Source: Dryocola sp031988645 (GTDB lineage Bacteria; Pseudomonadota; Gammaproteobacteria; Enterobacterales; Enterobacteriaceae). Taken from it: a DNA stretch of 64,000 nt. Below are positions 27,192-36,281 of the stretch, one piece after another. The stretch lies in NCBI RefSeq assembly GCF_051307045.1, contig NZ_CP150452.1, positions 3,100,001 to 3,164,000 on the forward strand. The letters run 5' to 3'. Every line of letters starts with the position of its first letter. Position 1 is the stretch's first letter. Made by a program: the position numbers and the translations under genes. A model generated the notes under the pieces. The model was not told where the DNA came from and made no database searches. It saw only the letters and a program-made list of their open reading frames with translations.

Positions 27192-27549
27192 ATGTCCGCA
27201 GGCGTCACCCTCTATCACAATCCACGCTGCTCGAAGAGCCGCGAAACCCTAAGCCTGCTGCAGGCAAACGGCGCGGAGCCTGAAGTTGTGCTGTATCTGG
27301 AAACCCCTCCGGACGCGGCGGCCATTAAGGCGCTGCTGGGCAAGCTAGGCTTTGCAAGCGCCCGCGATCTGATGCGGCAGAAAGAAGATCTGTATAAAGA
27401 GCTCAACCTTACGGATGCGGGCCTAAGCGAAGAGCAGCTGATTCAGGCGATGGTTGAGCATCCCAGGCTGATTGAACGTCCGATAGTGGTGGCGAATGGC
27501 CAGGCGCGTATCGGCCGGGCCGCCCGAGTCGGTGCTGGAGATTTTGTAA
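27192..27549 (+). CDS. yfgD: ArsC-family protein YfgD, one frameshift as written
   Basis: An arsenate reductase-like thioredoxin-fold protein, with HNPRCSKSRETL holding the active cysteine and the family block LIERPIVVANGQARIGR. Codons agree with E. coli YfgD (119 residues) until about residue 108, where CGGCCGG reads CGGCCGGG (27517-27519). Removing one G gives 118 residues ending RPPESVLEIL and the TAA at 27547. As written the frame runs on to 27614. The extra base is at GGCC. Whether YfgD reduces arsenate is not known. Confidence 0.9.
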
Positions 27550-27637
27550 GGCGGAATAAATGCCGGGGCGCAGCCGCTTATCCTGTCTGCATCGCTGGTT
27601 TCGAGGAGGGATAGGCGCTGTGCCCGCCACCGCACGG

Positions 27638-28354
27638 TTAAAGCCCCAGAATCTCTTTCACAAAGGGAATGGTCAGCTTGCGCTGCGCGGTAATAGAAGC
27701 GCGATCGAGCTGGTCGAGCGTCATAAACAGCGTACGCATTTCGCGGTCGAGGCGTTTGAGCAGGAAGCGGCCCACGTCCTCCGGCAGCTCAAAGCCACGC
27801 TGGCGTGCGCGTAGCTGCAGGGCCTGAAGCTTGTCGTCATCCGACAGCGGCTGCAGCCGGTAGATTTGCCCCCAGTCGAGGCGCGAAGCGAGATCCGGCA
27901 GCTGCAGGTTGAGCTGGCGCGGCGGCCTGTCGCCGGTAATAAGCAGGCGGGTTTTGCCTGATTCCAGAATGCGGTTATAGAGGTTAAAAAGCGCCATCTC
28001 CCAGGGTTCGTCGCCGGCTATGCATTCGATGTTATCGATGCACACAAGCGCAAGCTGCTCCATGCCGTCCAGAACTTCCGGCACAAACCAGGTGCGTTTA
28101 TCCAGCGGCACGTAGCCTACCGCCTCGCCTCTTTGCGACAGTTCCGCACAAGCGGCGTGCAGCAAATGGCTGCGCCCGCCCCCTTCCCGCGACCAGAAAT
28201 AGATATACCCGCTGTGATCCTGACGCAGCACGGCCTGCAGGGCGGCGAGTAGAGAAGGGTTATCACCCGGCCAGAAACTGGAAAACGTTTCGTCGTCAGG
28301 CAAATAGAGTGGCAGTGAAAGCTGTGCCGGCGTATTCAGAAGTACCTCAACCAT
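27638..28354 (-). CDS. hda: DnaA regulatory inactivator Hda
   Basis: Hda is an AAA+ protein that, with the loaded sliding clamp, stimulates DnaA to hydrolyse ATP and so prevents re-initiation. The clamp-binding motif QLSLPL is at the N-terminus, followed by REGGGRSHLLHA (P-loop-like), CIDNIECI (Walker B) and the DRPPRQLNL sensor region. From the ATG the protein is 238 residues. E. coli Hda is 233 residues and starts at a CTG; a CTG at 28339 here gives exactly that form. Both are possible. The gene follows uraA on the same strand. Confidence 0.95.
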   Translation of the reverse strand: MVEVLLNTPAQLSLPLYLPDDETFSSFWPGDNPSLLAALQAVLRQDHSGYIYFWSREGGGRSHLLHAACAELSQRGEAVGYVPLDKRTWFVPEVLDGMEQLALVCIDNIECIAGDEPWEMALFNLYNRILESGKTRLLITGDRPPRQLNLQLPDLASRLDWGQIYRLQPLSDDDKLQALQLRARQRGFELPEDVGRFLLKRLDREMRTLFMTLDQLDRASITAQRKLTIPFVKEILGL

Positions 28355-28405
28355 AACAGGCAGAAAAACGCTGAGAGTCTATCACAGAATTAAGGGGCTG
28401 TAGAA

Positions 28406-28426
28406 CCGGGCGGGAACGCCGCCCGG
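28406..28426 (-). terminator. Hairpin after uraA, probable terminator
   Basis: An 8-bp GC-only stem CCGGGCGG/CCGCCCGG with a 5-base loop lies 14 bases past the uraA stop. Only TTC follows on the minus strand, so readthrough into hda is plausible. Confidence 0.55.
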
Positions 28427-28439
28427 CGCGGGAGAAAAA

Positions 28440-29726
28440 CTAGGGTTTTACTTCGTTTTCAGGCGCGTCCAGCACCACCTCTTCCGGACGCAGCACGCTG
28501 ATGACTTTGAAGATCAGGCTCAGGCCAACGCCGACAATCGTCGCCAGCGCCATGCCTTTAAGCTCGGCGGCGCCAATATGCACCTTCGCGCCGCTGACGC
28601 CGATAATCAGGATTACCGAGGTCAAAATCAGGTTTTGCGCCTTGCTGTAGTCGACTTTAGATTCGATCAGCACGCGAATGCCGGATGCGCCTATTACTCC
28701 GTAAAGCAGCAGCGAAACGCCGCCCATAACGGGAACCGGGATGATCTGAATCGCCGCCGCCAGCTTGCCGACGCAGGAAAGCAGAATGGCGAGGATCGCC
28801 GCGCCGCCGATAACCCAGGTTGAATAAACGCGCGTTATCGCCATCACGCCGATGTTCTCACCGTAGGTGGTATTCGGCGTGGAGCCGAAGAAACCGGAGA
28901 AGATGGTGGAAACGCCGTTGGCAAACATGGAGCGATGCAGGCCCGGATCGCGAATCAGGTCTTTCTTGACGATGTTCGCCGTCACCACCAGGTGACCGAC
29001 ATGCTCGGCGATGACCACCAGCGCCGCGGGCAGGATGGTGAAGATAGCAAACCACTCGAAGCGCGGCGTGTAGAAGGTCGGCAGCGCGAACCAGTGCGCC
29101 TCACGGATTGGCGTAACGTCCACCACGCCCATCGCGAAGGAGAGCGCGTAGCCCGCCAGCACGCCGATAAGAATCGGGATAATCGCCAGAAAACCGCGGA
29201 ACAGCACGGAGCCGAAGACGGTTACCGCAAGCGTCACCAGGGAAATAATGATGGTGGTGGAGTCCGCCGCGGCGCCTTCCGCAGGCAGCAGGCCCGCCAT
29301 ATTTGCCGCAACGCCCGCCAGCTCAAGGCCGATGACCGCAACGATCGCGCCCATCGCCGCCGGCGGGAACATCACGTCCAGCCAGCCGGTGCCCGCTTTT
29401 TTCACGATCAGCGCCACGATACAAAACAGCACGCCGCACATGATAAAGCCGCCCAGCGCCACTTCGTAACCCAGCGGCAAAAGCAGCAGCACGGGTGAAA
29501 TAAAGGCGAAGCTGGAACCCAGATAAGCCGGAATTTTACCTTTGCAGATAAAGAGATACAGCAGCGTCCCGATGCCGTTGAACAGCAGCACGGTCGCCGG
29601 GTTGATATGAAACAGAATCGGCACCAGCACGGTGGCGCCGAACATGGCGAACAGATGCTGCAAACTTAACGGAATCGTTTGCAATAAAGGTGGTCTTTCA
29701 CTCACCCCGATAGCGCGGCGGGTCAT
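28440..29726 (-). CDS. uraA: Uracil:proton symporter UraA
   Basis: UraA imports uracil with protons (NCS2 family). The protein is 428 residues (429 in E. coli) with the expected 14 hydrophobic segments. The uracil-binding glutamates are in GLELAGV (E241 region: IAEHVGHL) and AYGEN-like NTTYGENIGV. Sequence agrees with E. coli UraA along nearly its whole length. It is downstream of upp, which traps the uracil as UMP, and a terminator lies between them. Confidence 0.97.
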   Translation of the reverse strand: MTRRAIGVSERPPLLQTIPLSLQHLFAMFGATVLVPILFHINPATVLLFNGIGTLLYLFICKGKIPAYLGSSFAFISPVLLLLPLGYEVALGGFIMCGVLFCIVALIVKKAGTGWLDVMFPPAAMGAIVAVIGLELAGVAANMAGLLPAEGAAADSTTIIISLVTLAVTVFGSVLFRGFLAIIPILIGVLAGYALSFAMGVVDVTPIREAHWFALPTFYTPRFEWFAIFTILPAALVVIAEHVGHLVVTANIVKKDLIRDPGLHRSMFANGVSTIFSGFFGSTPNTTYGENIGVMAITRVYSTWVIGGAAILAILLSCVGKLAAAIQIIPVPVMGGVSLLLYGVIGASGIRVLIESKVDYSKAQNLILTSVILIIGVSGAKVHIGAAELKGMALATIVGVGLSLIFKVISVLRPEEVVLDAPENEVKP

Positions 29727-29773
29727 GTTGTTTTCCTCTGAGTATTGTTTTACGAACGACGAGTTTTAAAAAC

Positions 29774-29802
29774 CAAAAAAAAGCCGACTTTCGAAGTCGG
29801 CT
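29774..29802 (-). terminator. Terminator or attenuator between upp and uraA
   Basis: A 9-bp stem AGCCGACTT/AAGTCGGCT with a 3-base loop is followed by seven or more Ts on the minus strand. It would make uraA expression depend on partial readthrough from upp, or on a separate promoter. Confidence 0.85.
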
Positions 29803-29808
29803 GCTTGT

Positions 29809-30435
29809 TTATTTCGTACCAAATATCTTGTCGCCGGCGTCGCCGAGGCCTGGAATAATGTATCCGTGCTCGTTGAGGGCCTGATCGATGGATGCGGTAT
29901 ACAGCTCAACGTCCGGGTGCGCTTTCTCCAGCGCGGCGATACCTTCCGGCGCGGCCACCAGCACCAGCACCTTAATGCTGGTGCAGCCCGCGTTTTTCAG
30001 CAGGTCGATAGTGGCGATCATAGAACCGCCGGTCGCCAGCATTGGGTCAACCACCAGCGCCATACGCTCTGCGATATTGGAAACCAGCTTCTGGAAGTAA
30101 GGCACCGGCTCGAGCGTCTCTTCATTACGGTAAACGCCCACCACGCTGATACGCGCGCTCGGTACGTTTTCCAGCACGCCTTCCATCATGCCCAGACCGG
30201 CACGCAGAATCGGCACAACGGTAATTTTCTTACCCTTGATCTGGTCGATTTCTACCGGGCCGTTCCAGCCTTCGATAGTGACCTTTTCGGTTTCCAGATC
30301 CGCGGTAGCTTCGTAAGTCAGCAGGCTGCCAACTTCTGAGGCGAGTTCACGAAAGCGCTTGGTGCTGATGTCCTGCTCACGCATCAGGCCCAGCTTGTGT
30401 TTGACGAGTGGGTGTTTCACTTCCACGATCTTCAT
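29809..30435 (-). CDS. upp: Uracil phosphoribosyltransferase Upp
   Basis: Upp turns uracil and PRPP into UMP for pyrimidine salvage. From ATG 30435 the protein is 208 residues, as in E. coli, beginning MKIVEVKHPL. The longer open frame (from 30510) runs through the promoter and is rejected. The PRPP loop is VVDPMLATGGSMIA and the uracil-binding end is YIIPGLGDAGD. The upstream T-tract points to UTP-controlled transcription. Confidence 0.97.
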   Translation of the reverse strand: MKIVEVKHPLVKHKLGLMREQDISTKRFRELASEVGSLLTYEATADLETEKVTIEGWNGPVEIDQIKGKKITVVPILRAGLGMMEGVLENVPSARISVVGVYRNEETLEPVPYFQKLVSNIAERMALVVDPMLATGGSMIATIDLLKNAGCTSIKVLVLVAAPEGIAALEKAHPDVELYTASIDQALNEHGYIIPGLGDAGDKIFGTK

Positions 30436-30466
30436 AACTCTTTCTCCCCGAGATGTTGGCGACCAC

Positions 30467-30487
30467 AAAAAAAATCGCCGGATTATA
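30467..30487 (-). promoter_or_regulatory. upp promoter -10 and T-tract start region
   Basis: On the minus strand a perfect TATAAT (30482-30487) is followed by GATTTTTTTTG, with eight Ts at 30467-30474. The same initially transcribed sequence in E. coli upp causes UTP-dependent reiterative transcription: high UTP makes RNA polymerase stutter on the T-tract and abort. The identity of the sequence suggests the same control here. Confidence 0.8.
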
Positions 30488-30588
30488 CCGCTTTTTTGCA
30501 GCGAAGCCATCGGTATTGGGGTTGATCGGGATCAACCGAAGCCGAATGAGTATATAGCAACAAACTACCTTCCCGCTTCACAAGAGGC

Positions 30589-30604
30589 TCGCAAACGTTT
30601 GCCT
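30589..30604 (+). promoter_or_regulatory. PurR operator between upp and purM
   Basis: TCGCAAACGTTTGCCT matches the PurR consensus at 14 of 16 positions with a perfect central ten. It lies 200 bases before purM and about 100 bases before the upp -10 element, so it most likely represses purMN and might also affect upp-uraA. Confidence 0.85.
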
Positions 30605-30804
30605 GCACTGTTAGAATTGCCGCGATTTTTATTGCAGGCCAGCTATCAGCCTGATGACAGACCTTATGCCGCAATGAAAAGCAAGATGTTGTCAGACAGA
30701 TAAACCAGGAAAATCAATTTATTGATTTTCGGCTGATAACCACAAAGAGGGAAAACCACGCTTTTTCGCTCTTTGTCAGCAATCTTACCGATGGAATTTG
30801 AACC

Positions 30805-31842
30805 ATGACCGACAAAACCTCTCTTAGCTACAAAGATGCCGGTGTTGATATTGATGCCGGTAACGCTCTGGTCGACAGAATTAAAGGCGTAGTGAAAAAG
30901 ACTCGTCGCCCGGAAGTCATGGGCGGACTGGGTGGTTTCGGTGCGCTGTGCGCGTTACCTCAGAAATATCGTGAGCCCGTGCTGGTTTCCGGTACCGACG
31001 GCGTGGGGACCAAGCTGCGTCTGGCCATGGATTTAAAACGTCACGACAGCATAGGTATCGACCTGGTCGCGATGTGCGTCAACGACCTGGTGGTTCAGGG
31101 CGCAGAGCCGCTGTTCTTCCTTGATTACTATGCGACCGGCAAACTTGATGTGGATACCGCGTCGAGCGTTATTACCGGCATCGCTGAAGGCTGTCTGCAG
31201 TCAGGCTGCGCGCTGGTGGGCGGCGAAACCGCCGAGATGCCGGGCATGTACCACGGCGAAGATTACGACGTTGCGGGCTTCTGCGTCGGCGTAGTCGAGA
31301 AGTCTGAAATCATTGACGGTTCTAAAGTTGCCAACGGCGACGTGCTGATTGCGCTGGCTTCAAGCGGCCCGCACTCCAACGGCTACTCGCTGGTACGTAA
31401 GGTGCTGGAAGTCAGCGGCGCCGATCCGCTGACCACCGAACTGGAAGGCAAGCCGCTGGCGGATCACCTGCTGGAGCCAACGCGCATCTATGTCAAACCG
31501 CTGCTTGAGCTGATTGGCGAAGTGGACGTGCACGCAATCGCCCACCTGACCGGCGGCGGTTTCTGGGAGAATATCCCGCGCGTGCTGCCGGACAATACCC
31601 AGGCGGTGATTGACGAAGCTTCATGGCAGTGGCCCGCCGTGTTCAGCTGGCTGCAAAAAGCCGGCAACATCAGCAATCACGAAATGTACCGCACCTTTAA
31701 CTGCGGCGTGGGCATGCTTATCGCCCTGCCCGCCGCCGAAGCGGACAAAGCCATTGCGTCGCTGCGGGCCAAAGGTGAAAACGCATGGAAAATCGGTATC
31801 ATTAAAGCAGCCAAAACCGATGAGCGCGTGGTTATTGAGTGA
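30805..31842 (+). CDS. purM: Phosphoribosylformylglycinamidine cyclo-ligase PurM
   Basis: PurM closes the imidazole ring, turning FGAM to AIR with ATP. The protein is 345 residues, as in E. coli. Family blocks are GVDIDAGNALVDRIK at the start, LVSGTDGVGTKLRLA, ALVGGETAEMPGMY and HLTGGGFWENIPR. The stop TGA overlaps the purN ATG (TGATG), so the two are translationally coupled. Confidence 0.98.
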   Translation: MTDKTSLSYKDAGVDIDAGNALVDRIKGVVKKTRRPEVMGGLGGFGALCALPQKYREPVLVSGTDGVGTKLRLAMDLKRHDSIGIDLVAMCVNDLVVQGAEPLFFLDYYATGKLDVDTASSVITGIAEGCLQSGCALVGGETAEMPGMYHGEDYDVAGFCVGVVEKSEIIDGSKVANGDVLIALASSGPHSNGYSLVRKVLEVSGADPLTTELEGKPLADHLLEPTRIYVKPLLELIGEVDVHAIAHLTGGGFWENIPRVLPDNTQAVIDEASWQWPAVFSWLQKAGNISNHEMYRTFNCGVGMLIALPAAEADKAIASLRAKGENAWKIGIIKAAKTDERVVIE

Positions 31843-32483
31843 TGAAACACATTGTGGTGCTGGTTTCCGGTAACGGAAGCAATCTGCAGGCGATTATCGA
31901 TGCCTGTAAATCGAAAAAGATTAACGGCACCCTCTCGGCGGTGTTCAGCAATAAGGCCGACGCCTTCGGCCTTGAGCGCGCGCGCGCGGCCGGGATCCCG
32001 GCCCATGCGCTCACCGCCAGCCAGTTTGCCGACCGCGCGGCTTTCGATCGGGAGCTCATGCAGGAGATCGACGCCTACGCTCCGGATCTGGTGGTGCTCG
32101 CCGGCTATATGCGCATCCTCAGCCCGCAATTCGTGGCGCATTACGCCGGCCGTTTGATCAATATCCACCCTTCTTTGCTGCCGAAATACCCGGGCCTGTA
32201 TACCCACCGCCAGGTGCTGGATAACGGCGATGAAGAGCACGGCACCTCGGTTCATTTCGTCACGGACGAGCTGGACGGCGGCCCGGTAATTTTACAGGCT
32301 AAAATCCCCGTCTTTGTCGGGGATGACGAAGACGAAATCACCGCCCGCGTGCAGCACCAGGAACACGCCATCTATCCGCTGGTTATCAGCTGGTTTATCG
32401 ACGGAAGGCTTGAGATGCGCAATAACGCGGCCTGGCTCGATGGAAAAGAGCTTCCCCCGCAGGGACATGCGTCGGAAGAATAG
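31842..32483 (+). CDS. purN: Phosphoribosylglycinamide formyltransferase PurN
   Basis: PurN transfers a formyl group from 10-formyl-tetrahydrofolate to GAR. From ATG 31842 the protein is 213 residues (212 in E. coli). The catalytic Asn and His are in INIHPSLLPKYPG and the catalytic Asp in VTDELDGGPV. SGNGSNLQAI at the N-terminus binds phosphate. It is the second gene of the purMN operon and ends at a strong terminator. Confidence 0.97.
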   Translation: MKHIVVLVSGNGSNLQAIIDACKSKKINGTLSAVFSNKADAFGLERARAAGIPAHALTASQFADRAAFDRELMQEIDAYAPDLVVLAGYMRILSPQFVAHYAGRLINIHPSLLPKYPGLYTHRQVLDNGDEEHGTSVHFVTDELDGGPVILQAKIPVFVGDDEDEITARVQHQEHAIYPLVISWFIDGRLEMRNNAAWLDGKELPPQGHASEE

Positions 32484-32488
32484 GTATT

Positions 32489-32510
32489 AAGGGGCTGCGG
32501 CCCCTTTTTT
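32489..32510 (+). terminator. Intrinsic terminator of purMN
   Basis: AAGGGGC and GCCCCTT pair around a 4-base loop, followed by a run of six Ts, starting 6 bases after the purN stop. Confidence 0.9.
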
Positions 32511-32654
32511 AATGTCTCTCTTGCGGGAGGCTTTACCTTCAGCGCCGCCAAAAGCCATACTTTGACCTGTGCCGTTGGACATTCCCGGCCAAAGCTCGCC
32601 ATAATGGCCGGCGTGACGGCATTTTAACGTCTGCGAAAACGGAAGTGAGGGCTA

Positions 32655-34715
32655 ATGGGTCAGGATAAGCTGTATATCGAAAAAGAACTGAGCTGGTTAT
32701 CTTTTAACGAACGCGTACTGCAGGAAGCGGCGGATAAACTCAATCCGCTGATTGAGAGAATGCGTTTTCTCGGCATCTATTCGAATAACCTTGATGAGTT
32801 TTACAAGGTACGTTTCGCCGAACTCAAACGGCGCATTCTGATCAGCGAAGAACAGGGAACCGCGCCCAACTCGCGTCACCTGCTGAATAAAATCCAGGCC
32901 CGGGTGCTAAAAGCCGACCAGGAATTCGACGGGCTGTATAACGATCTGCTGCTGGAGATGGCCCGTAACCAGATTTTCCTGATTAACGAACGCCAGCTTT
33001 CTGAAAACCAACAAAAATGGCTGCGCCACTACTTTAAACACTATCTGCGCCAGCACATCACGCCCATTCTTATCAACCGCGACACCGACCTGGTGCAGTT
33101 CCTGAAGGACGATTACACCTATCTGGCGGTGGAGATTATCCGCGGCGACGATATCCGCTACGCCCTGCTGGAGATCCCGTCCGATAAGGTGCCGCGCTTT
33201 GTCAATCTGCCGCCGGAAGCGCCGCGCCGCCGCAAGCCGATGATCCTGCTGGACAATATTCTGCGCTACTGCCTGGACGACATCTTCAAAGGCTTCTTCG
33301 ACTACGACTCGCTGAACGCCTACTCAATGAAAATGACCCGCGACGCGGAATACGATCTGGTGACCGAAATGGAATCCAGCCTGCTTGAGCTGATGTCCTC
33401 AAGCCTGAAGCAGCGCCTTACCGCCGAGCCGGTACGCTTTGTCTACCAGCGCGATATGCCCGACGCGATGGTCGAAATGCTGCGCAACAAGCTGACCATC
33501 ACCAACTACGATTCCATCATTCCAGGCGGCCGTTACCACAACTTTAAAGACTTCATCAATTTCCCCAACGTCGGCAAAGCCAACCTGGTGAATAAACCGC
33601 TGCCGCGTTTGCGCCATCTCTGGTTCGATAAGTTCCGCAACGGCTTTGACGCCATTCGCAATCGCGACGTGCTGCTCTACTACCCGTACCACACTTTTGA
33701 GCACGTGCTGGAGCTGCTGCGCCAGGCGTCGTTCGACCCGAGCGTGCTGGCCATTAAAATCAATATCTATCGCGTGGCGAAAGACTCCCGCATTATCGAA
33801 TCAATGATTCACGCGGCGCACAACGGCAAAAAAGTGACCGTCGTCGTTGAGCTGCAGGCGCGTTTCGACGAAGAGGCCAACATCCACTGGGCGAAGCGCC
33901 TGACGGAAGCGGGCGTGCACGTCATCTTCTCCGCGCCGGGCCTGAAAATCCACGCCAAGCTGTTTCTTATTTCGCGTAAGGAAGGCGATGAGGTGGTGCG
34001 TTACGCGCACATCGGCACCGGCAACTTTAATGAGAAAACGGCCCGCCTCTACACCGACTATTCGCTGCTGACCGCCGACGCGCGCATCACCAACGAAGTG
34101 CGCCGGGTGTTTAACTTTATTGAAAATCCCTACCGCCCGGTGACCTTCGAGTATCTGATGGTCTCGCCGCAAAACTCGCGCCGCCTGCTCTACGACCTGG
34201 TGGATCGCGAAATTGCCAATGCGCAAAACGGCCTGCCCGCGGGCATTACGCTCAAGCTGAATAATCTGGTTGATAAAGGGCTGGTCGACAGGTTATATGC
34301 TGCCTCAAGCTCGGGCATTAAGGTCAATTTGCTGGTGCGCGGCATGTGCTCCTTGATTCCAAACCTTGAGGGGATCAGCGATAACATTCGCGTTATCAGC
34401 ATCGTCGACCGTTATCTGGAGCACGATCGCGTATACGTGTTTGAAAACGGCGGCGATAAAAAGGTCTACCTCTCCTCCGCCGACTGGATGACGCGCAACA
34501 TTGATTACCGCATTGAAGTCGCCGTTGCCATTCTTGACCCGCGCCTGAGGCAGCGGGTGCTGGATATTATCGACATTCTGTTTAGCGATACCGTGAAAGC
34601 GCGCTATCTCGACAAAGAACTGAGTAACCGCTATGTGCCGCGAGGCAACCGCCGTAAGGTGCGCTCGCAGCTGGCGATTTACGATTACATTAAATCTCTG
34701 GAACAACCTGACTAA
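32655..34715 (+). CDS. ppk: Polyphosphate kinase Ppk
   Basis: Ppk builds long-chain polyphosphate from ATP. The protein is 686 residues (688 in E. coli). The N-terminal domain begins YIEKELSWLSFNERVL. The autophosphorylated histidine is in GLKIHAKLFLI, and the second active-site histidine is in YLEHDRVYVFENG; the conserved RYAHIGTGNFNEKTA lies between. ppx follows 4 bases after its stop, so the polymer-making and polymer-cutting enzymes share an operon. Confidence 0.98.
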   Translation: MGQDKLYIEKELSWLSFNERVLQEAADKLNPLIERMRFLGIYSNNLDEFYKVRFAELKRRILISEEQGTAPNSRHLLNKIQARVLKADQEFDGLYNDLLLEMARNQIFLINERQLSENQQKWLRHYFKHYLRQHITPILINRDTDLVQFLKDDYTYLAVEIIRGDDIRYALLEIPSDKVPRFVNLPPEAPRRRKPMILLDNILRYCLDDIFKGFFDYDSLNAYSMKMTRDAEYDLVTEMESSLLELMSSSLKQRLTAEPVRFVYQRDMPDAMVEMLRNKLTITNYDSIIPGGRYHNFKDFINFPNVGKANLVNKPLPRLRHLWFDKFRNGFDAIRNRDVLLYYPYHTFEHVLELLRQASFDPSVLAIKINIYRVAKDSRIIESMIHAAHNGKKVTVVVELQARFDEEANIHWAKRLTEAGVHVIFSAPGLKIHAKLFLISRKEGDEVVRYAHIGTGNFNEKTARLYTDYSLLTADARITNEVRRVFNFIENPYRPVTFEYLMVSPQNSRRLLYDLVDREIANAQNGLPAGITLKLNNLVDKGLVDRLYAASSSGIKVNLLVRGMCSLIPNLEGISDNIRVISIVDRYLEHDRVYVFENGGDKKVYLSSADWMTRNIDYRIEVAVAILDPRLRQRVLDIIDILFSDTVKARYLDKELSNRYVPRGNRRKVRSQLAIYDYIKSLEQPD

Positions 34716-34719
34716 CGCT

Positions 34720-36261
34720 ATGCCGATAAAAAAACATGCCCCCCGGCCGCAGGAGTTTGCCGCGGTCGATCTCGGTTCCAATAGTTTCCACATGGTTATC
34801 GCCCGTGTGGTTGACGGCGCGATGCAAATTATCGGGCGCTTAAAGCAACGCGTTCACCTTGCGGACGGGCTGAACGCCCAGAACGAGCTTAGCGAAGAGG
34901 CGATGGAGCGCGGCCTTTCATGCCTGGCGCTGTTTGCCGAGCGCCTGCAGGGCTTTGCCGCGGAGAACGTCTGTATTGTCGGCACGCACAGCCTGCGCGA
35001 GGCGGTCAACGCAGAGGTGTTTCTTAAACGCGCCGAGCAGGTTATCCCCTACCCGATTGAAATTATTCCCGGCAACGAAGAGGCGCGCCTGATTTTTATG
35101 GGCGTTGAGCACACGCAGCCGGAAAAAGGCCGCAAGCTGGTGATCGACATCGGCGGCGGCTCCACTGAGCTGGTGATCGGCGAAGATTTTGAGCCGATCC
35201 TGGTTGAAAGCCGCCGCATGGGCTGCGTGAGCTTTGGGCAGAATTTCTTCCCGCAGGGCGCGATCACGCCCGAAAATTTCAGGCGCGCGCGTCTGGCGGC
35301 GGTACAAAAGCTGGAGAATCTTTCCTGGCAGTACCGCCTGCAGGGCTGGAATGTCGCGATGGGCGCTTCCGGCACCATCAAGGCCGCGCATGAGGTGCTG
35401 GTCAATATGGGCGAGAAAAACGGCATTATTACGCCCGAGCGCCTGGAAATGCTGCGCGACGAGGTGCTGAAATTTAAAAGCTTCGGCTCGATGAGCCTGC
35501 CGGGCCTGTCCGAGGAGCGTAAAGCCGTCTTTGTTCCCGGGCTGGCTATCCTGTGCGGCGTATTCGATTCGCTGGCTATTCGCGAGCTGCGCCTGTCCGA
35601 CGGCGCGCTGCGCGAAGGCGTGCTCTACGAAATGGAAGGCCGTTTCCGCCATCAGGATATCCGCATCCGTACCGCGCAAAGCCTTGCGGATCAGTACCAT
35701 ATCGATAGCGATCAGGCCCGGCGCGTGCTGGAAACCACCGAGCATATCTATCGGCAGTGGGAGGTGCAGAACCCGAAGCTTGCCAACCCGCAGATGGCCG
35801 CGCTGCTAAAATGGTCCGCCATGCTGCACGAGGTGGGGCTGAATATTAACCACAGCGGCCTGCATCGCCACTCGGCCTATATTCTGCAGCACAGCAACCT
35901 GCCCGGTTTTAATCAGGAGCAGCAGATGCTTATCGCCTCGCTGGTTCGCTATCACCGCAAGGGCATCAAAATTGACGATCTGCCGCGCTTTACGCTGTTT
36001 AAGAAAAAGCAGTTCCTGCCGCTGATTCAGATTTTGCGTCTGGGCGTGCTGCTCAACAATCAACGGCAGGCCACCAGCACCCCGCCTACGCTGGTGCTGG
36101 AAACCGACGAGAACCACTGGACGCTACGTTTCCCGCACGACTGGTTCAGCCAGAACACGCTGGTGCTGCTCGATCTGGAACGCGAGCAGCACTACTGGGA
36201 CAACACGCCCGGCTGGAAGCTCAGGATAGAAGAAGAGGCCAGCCCGATAATCGCGGCCTGA
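34720..36261 (+). CDS. ppx: Exopolyphosphatase Ppx
   Basis: Ppx removes terminal phosphates from polyphosphate. From ATG 34720 the protein is 513 residues, as in E. coli. The longer frame from 34633 lies inside ppk. The sugar-kinase/HSP70-type phosphate loops are AAVDLGSNSFHMVIARV and VIDIGGGSTELVIG. A C-terminal HD-like domain holds HEVGLNINHSGLHRHS. The final CDS bases converge on yfgF. Confidence 0.97.
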   Translation: MPIKKHAPRPQEFAAVDLGSNSFHMVIARVVDGAMQIIGRLKQRVHLADGLNAQNELSEEAMERGLSCLALFAERLQGFAAENVCIVGTHSLREAVNAEVFLKRAEQVIPYPIEIIPGNEEARLIFMGVEHTQPEKGRKLVIDIGGGSTELVIGEDFEPILVESRRMGCVSFGQNFFPQGAITPENFRRARLAAVQKLENLSWQYRLQGWNVAMGASGTIKAAHEVLVNMGEKNGIITPERLEMLRDEVLKFKSFGSMSLPGLSEERKAVFVPGLAILCGVFDSLAIRELRLSDGALREGVLYEMEGRFRHQDIRIRTAQSLADQYHIDSDQARRVLETTEHIYRQWEVQNPKLANPQMAALLKWSAMLHEVGLNINHSGLHRHSAYILQHSNLPGFNQEQQMLIASLVRYHRKGIKIDDLPRFTLFKKKQFLPLIQILRLGVLLNNQRQATSTPPTLVLETDENHWTLRFPHDWFSQNTLVLLDLEREQHYWDNTPGWKLRIEEEASPIIAA

Positions 36262-36281
36262 ATCACCTGCGGCGGACGGCG

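Noticed and set aside
30436..30510. Extended N-terminus of Upp from 30510
   Set aside because: This stretch contains the promoter -10 and the T-tract, so it is upstream of the transcript.
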